This document shows, piece by piece, positions 60,363 through 64,000 of a stretch of 64,000 bases of DNA (position 1 is the first letter of the stretch; every line of letters starts with the position of its first letter). The translations under genes and the position numbers were made by a program. The stretch spans positions 384,001 to 448,000 of the forward strand of contig CAJNDS010001891.1 of the NCBI GenBank assembly GCA_905221605.1, given 5' to 3'. This DNA is from Symbiodinium natans. Taxonomy: Eukaryota > Sar > Dinophyceae > Suessiales > Symbiodiniaceae. The notes beneath the pieces are model-generated. The model was not told the DNA's origin. It was given only the letters and a program-made list of their open reading frames with translations, and searched no databases.

Positions 60363-60604
60363 GCTACTTGGAGGTCATAGGTAGCTATAAGCAGGCTTAC
60401 AAGTATGGCAACTGTACTTGCAACTCTATTCAGTAGGGGATAGGATTAGGGGGGCCCTTGGGGATATAGACCCTCTGAATAAGGTCCCTGTGAAAGAGAG
60501 CCAGAAGAGGGTTAAGAAGGGTTCCCGTTTAAGGGTCCCCCTTATCCTACCTAGGATTCAGGGCACTTAGAACCCTACTTATAACTCGCCATGAACCTCC
60601 AAGT
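60363..60604. mobile_element. MITE-like element C interrupted by an L element
   Basis: CTACTTGGAGGTCATAGGTA to CGCCATGAACCTCCAAGTA. Excising 60434-60561 restores the normal centre CTATTCAGGGCACTTAG. Confidence 0.75.
60434..60555. mobile_element. MITE-like element L nested in C, 6-bp target duplication
   Basis: TAGGGGATAGGATTAGGGGG to CCCCCTTATCCTACCTAGG, flanked by ATTCAG at 60428-60433 and 60556-60561. Nearly identical to 46320-46428, so probably a recent insertion. Confidence 0.85.
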
Positions 60605-61189
60605 ATACCCAACGCAGTTGCCACTGGCTTCGACCGAGGGAGTTCTGGGGTTTAGGGTTTATAGGGTTTAGGGTTTAGGGTTTAGGGTTTAGGGTTTAGG
60701 GTTTAGGGTTTAGGGTTTAGGGTTTAGGGTTTAGGGTTTAGGGTTTAGGGTTTAGGGTTTAGGGTTTAGGGTTTAGGGTTTAGGGTTAGGTTTAGGGTTT
60801 AGGGTTTAGGGTTTAGGGTTTAGGGTTTAGGGTTTAGGGTTTAGGGTTTAGGGTTTAGGGTTTAGGGTTTAGGGTTTAGGGTTTAGGGTGCAACCCGGAA
60901 GCAGCCGACAACTCGGAGGCATGCGCACTGTTTAGGGGTTAAGGGGTTAAGGGGTTTAGGGTTTAGGGTTTAGGGTTCGTCAACCCCCCCAAGCCCTCAA
61001 GACTTTCACGCTAAACCCCTCTCGTGCCTTCAAGCGGGCTCTCTCAGGAGCTGACCGAACTGCCCAGGGAAGAGCTGGCTGGCCTGCAAAGAGCTGGGTT
61101 TAGGGTTTAGGGTTTAGGGTTTAGGGTTTAGGGTTTAGGATTTAAGGATAGGGGTTCAGGGTTTGGGGGGGGGGGGGGGGGGGCACCTT

Positions 61190-61550
61190 GCAAACGACTT
61201 CTGGAAGGGGGGGTGTGCGCAGGACCTTTAGGGTCTAGGTGACTCTATGGGAGGCAAATGGAGGGAAGGGATGAGAACTGTACAATTTGGGGAGGGGTGG
61301 GGGGGGGGGGGGGAAGGGAATTGCATGAGAGGAAGACATGGTTCAAGCAGATGTTCCATTTCAACAAGTTCAACCAATGCAACAAATGGATGAAACGGAT
61401 GAAGTGGAAATCCGAGGAGGGGGGGCAAGGGGGAGGGTTTCCATGTCAACCGTCAACCCTTTCCTCAATTTCAAATCTTCCCCCACACCTAAACCATGAA
61501 CTCGACTTTGACATGCTACCGTCAGCACTATATACAATTAGTGGGTTTTA
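61190..61550. other. Purine-rich unique stretch, no gene recognised
   Basis: G-run and GGA-rich sequence with a short plus-strand open frame (MEGRDENCTIW...) of unconvincing composition. Nothing functional identified. Confidence 0.4.
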
Positions 61551-61667
61551 ATCGGGCAAGAAAGAAAGAACGTCACATTATGCCGAAAGGTCCATGCCAC
61601 ATAAGAGGTATACGGCCTGGCCTAAACCGTAAACCCTAAACCCCAACCTGCGAGCGAGCAAGTGGCA

Positions 61668-61745
61668 GCCTTCAGGAACTGCCCTGTGAACTCCCCATGG
61701 AAGAGCCCACGTGGCTATTCGAGCGGCTGGCGGCCTGCTCCGCTG
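61668..61745. CDS. Exon-like island, plus favoured
   Basis: After GCCTTCAG the plus strand reads ELPCELPMEEPTWLFERLAA then CSAE. The minus strand (AASRSNSHVGSSMGSSQ) is also open. Product unknown. Confidence 0.35.
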
Positions 61746-62055
61746 AGGGTTTAGGGTTTGGGGATTAGGGTTTAGGGTTTAGGGTTTCAGGTTTAGGGTT
61801 TTGGGTTTAGCCACTGTGGCCCGAAGTTCCCGCACTAGCCAACAACCGGGCTGGTTGGGTTGCCATGGTCCTCGTCCCTGCAGCCCGACTGGGCCCTTTA
61901 CCCCACTAAGGTCTCTTTGTTGCTGTGGATGCAAGCACCCTAAACCCTAAACCCTAAACCCTAAACCCCAAACCCCCCTTGCTTGGGCCAAGCCTAAACC
62001 CTAAACGCCAAACCCCAAACCTAAACCGTCGTGCCGTGCCTGGGGTTGCACTTAA

Positions 62056-62453
62056 CTACTACTTGCTTAAGAACCCGGCAAAGCATGAACATTCAGACAT
62101 ATACATATATATATATATATAATAGAATATAATATAATACAATATAATGTAATATACTATAATTTCATTTAAGGTAAGATAAGATAATATAATATAAAAT
62201 ATATTGTAACATAATATAACATAATATGTAATATAATACAGTATAAGATAATCGAATATAATAAAAAAAACATACATATATATATATATGTATATATTAT
62301 TGTATAATACAATATAATAACAATGAAATATCATATAAGATATATACACATATTATTATCTAGATATATATATATATAGGTATATTCTTCATAAAACGGA
62401 ACATATAGGGGTTCATATGCCTTCTGTTTTTTGTTATAGGTTCTGAAGCAAAT
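62056..62453. mobile_element. MITE-like element D with 300-bp AT-rich core
   Basis: CTACTACTTGCTTAAGAACC on the left and ATAGGTTCTGAAGCAAAT on the right enclose AT microsatellite 62098-62395. Confidence 0.55.
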
Positions 62454-62774
62454 CGCACTTTAGGATCCTGGGAGGATGGGTGCCTCGGGTTTTGGCGTTG
62501 CCGAGACGGGTTTTCGCTTTCTTGCCCCCGGTGGGATGGTGCTTAAGACCCTCTGAAGCGTACTAGGGTTTAGGGTTTAGGGTTTAGGGTTTAGGGTTTA
62601 GGGTTTAGGGTTTAATATCATCCTCTTAATCCCTCTGAAAAGTATTCCCAAATGTGATCCTCTTAAACCCGCTGAAACGTATTCCTAAATATTACCCTCT
62701 TAAACCCAGAAAGGGTAAAATACAAAATGTCCCAGGGGCCTACCTAGCCCAGAGAGATCAGCAGCCAGCAGCCC

Positions 62775-62838
62775 TGAGCTAGGCCGGTCGCCTCGCTGCT
62801 GCGCTGCCGGCACTTGATAATGTTCGCGATGATGCTGC
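62775..62838 (-). CDS. Exon-like island
   Basis: Minus strand reads GSIIANIIKCRQRSSEATG. CCCTAAA tract directly above. Edges approximate. Confidence 0.35.
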
Positions 62839-62944
62839 CCTAAACCCTAAACCCTAAACCCTAAACCCTAAACCCTAAACCCTAAACCCTAAACCCCAAA
62901 CCCCAAACCCTAAACCCTAAACCCCAACGGTGCTGAACCTCTGG

Positions 62945-63030
62945 GTCCAGGCGCCGGGAAGCACATGCCCTTGCAGCCGGGGATTTCCTGCTAGTCCGAA
63001 TGCTCTTGGTAACTTCCCTCCGCACCGGCG
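62945..63030 (-). CDS. Exon-like island, basic
   Basis: Minus strand reads REVTKSIRTSRKSPAARACA then SRRLDPEVQ. CCCTAAA below and TTTAGGG above. Confidence 0.4.
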
Positions 63031-63147
63031 GGTTTAGGGTTTAGGGTTTAGGGTTTAGGGTTTAGGGTTTAGGGTTTAGGGTTTAGGGTTTAGGGTCTGG
63101 GGTTTAGGGTCTGGGGTTTAGGGTTTAGGGCTTAGGGTTTAGGGTGT

Positions 63148-63229
63148 CAGGTCATTGTGCTTGAACGCGTCGTGCCGGCGCAGACGGACCGCGTGTCCGG
63201 GAGGTTTTGGCTGTTGCCGCAACGGGCCT
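63148..63229 (-). CDS. Exon-like island, basic
   Basis: Minus strand reads PLRQQPKPPGHAVRLRRHDA then FKHNDL. TTTAGGG below and CCCTAAA above. Confidence 0.35.
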
Positions 63230-63591
63230 GGACCCTAAACCCTAAACCCTAAACCCCAAATCGCCACCAAGAAGGCGTAGCAAGCCTCTAGAGCCCTCAC
63301 CGCGGGAAGTCTGTACCCAAAATCCAAAACTCCGAGCCCCAAACCAACCCGAAACCCAGAACCCTCAACCCTCAACCCTAAACCGAAAGCCCTAAACCCT
63401 AAGCCCTAAACCCTAAACTGTGAACCCTAAACCCTAAACCCTGAACCCTCAATCCCAAGCCCAAAGCCCTAAACCCTAAATCGCAAACCCTAAACCCTGA
63501 AGCCTTACTCCTCAACTCTCAACCCTAAGCCCTAAGCCCTAAACCCTCAACCCTCAACCCTAGACCCTAGACCCTAAACCCGAAACCTTCT

Positions 63592-63672
63592 TCATCACGT
63601 CAGACTCGCGCCTTCGAGGCGCCTGCACCTCCACCATTCCCTCTCCGCCCACCGTGATGCCTCGAAAGCAGC
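63592..63672 (-). CDS. Exon-like island
   Basis: Minus strand reads ITVGGEGMVEVQAPRRRESD after TTTCGAG|GC; a GC donor follows GTGCAG. CCCTAAA below and TTTAGGG above. Confidence 0.4.
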
Positions 63673-63862
63673 GGCAGCTAGAGGGTTTAGGGTTTGGGGT
63701 TTAGGGTTTAAGGGGTTAAGGGGTTAAGGGGTTAAGGGGTTAAGGGGTTTAGGGGTTTAGGGTTTAGGGGTTTAGGGTTTAGATGTTTAGGGTTTAGGGT
63801 TTAGGGTTCACAGTTTAGGGTTTAGGGTTTAGGGTTTAGGGTTTAGGGTGGTCTATAGGGAC

Positions 63863-63973
63863 TATCTGGGTGTTTCCGAGAATTTGGGGTTCCCCATTTA
63901 CACCCCAAATAGAATACGTAGAATCCCCTTAACGGGACCCAAAAAGGGTGCCCGTATTTTCGGAAACCGCCAT
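63863..63973. mobile_element. Palindromic element (TTTCCGA ends)
   Basis: GGGTGTTTCCGAGAATTTGG and GTATTTTCGGAAACCGCC are imperfect inverted ends about 110 bp apart. No second copy recognised. Confidence 0.4.
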
Positions 63974-64000
63974 ATAAGGTATATATAAGGGTTGTATAGA

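Noticed and set aside
62059-62349. 96-codon Tyr/Ile-rich minus ORF
   Set aside because: AT microsatellite inside a D element; composition is that of the repeat.

Overview
The window looks like dinoflagellate nuclear DNA. Three things point there: TTTAGGG/CCCTAAA telomere-type tracts scattered through the whole 64 kb instead of sitting at an end; very short exons joined by GC, GA and GT donors to AG|G acceptors; and a malate:quinone oxidoreductase (MQO), an enzyme alveolates use in the mitochondrion. No rRNA, tRNA, CRISPR array or bacterial operon was seen. Most long open frames are translated repeats, not genes.

Region 1 (about 0.2-27.4 kb, minus strand) is one gene. I rebuilt MQO by eye from 30 exons of 23-79 nt (24378 down to 246) that join in a single phase-consistent frame. 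They run from the FAD-binding GGGIMSA segment through [65 protein letters not shown] and MIPSFG to a stop. Three further exons upstream (25431-27375) extend the frame to a plausible ATG, giving a 548-residue model. The 29 introns in the core (147 to about 2580 bp) hold telomeric tracts, short inverted-repeat elements and microsatellites. Typically an exon has CCCTAAA on its low-coordinate side and TTTAGGG on its high-coordinate side, so each intron begins with TTTAGGG and ends with CCCTAAA in the sense strand and could fold back on itself.

Region 2 (about 28-50 kb) has the same architecture. Exon-like GC-rich islands read best on the minus strand as Pro/Ser/Ala/Gln-rich peptides. I do not recognise the protein(s), and strand is uncertain for some islands.

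Region 3 (about 50-64 kb) has more islands, several with GTGAGG, GTGATC or GTACGA donors, interleaved with AT-rich and repeat DNA. Products are not recognised.

Over all three regions lie at least ten families of small palindromic, MITE-like elements. Several are nested in one another with target-site duplications, and several carry a telomeric tract inside the element. A degraded reading frame at 18.4-18.7 kb sits inside an MQO intron. All exon calls were made by eye; the MQO assignment rests on remembered family motifs and on splice-phase consistency, and has not been checked by a database search.
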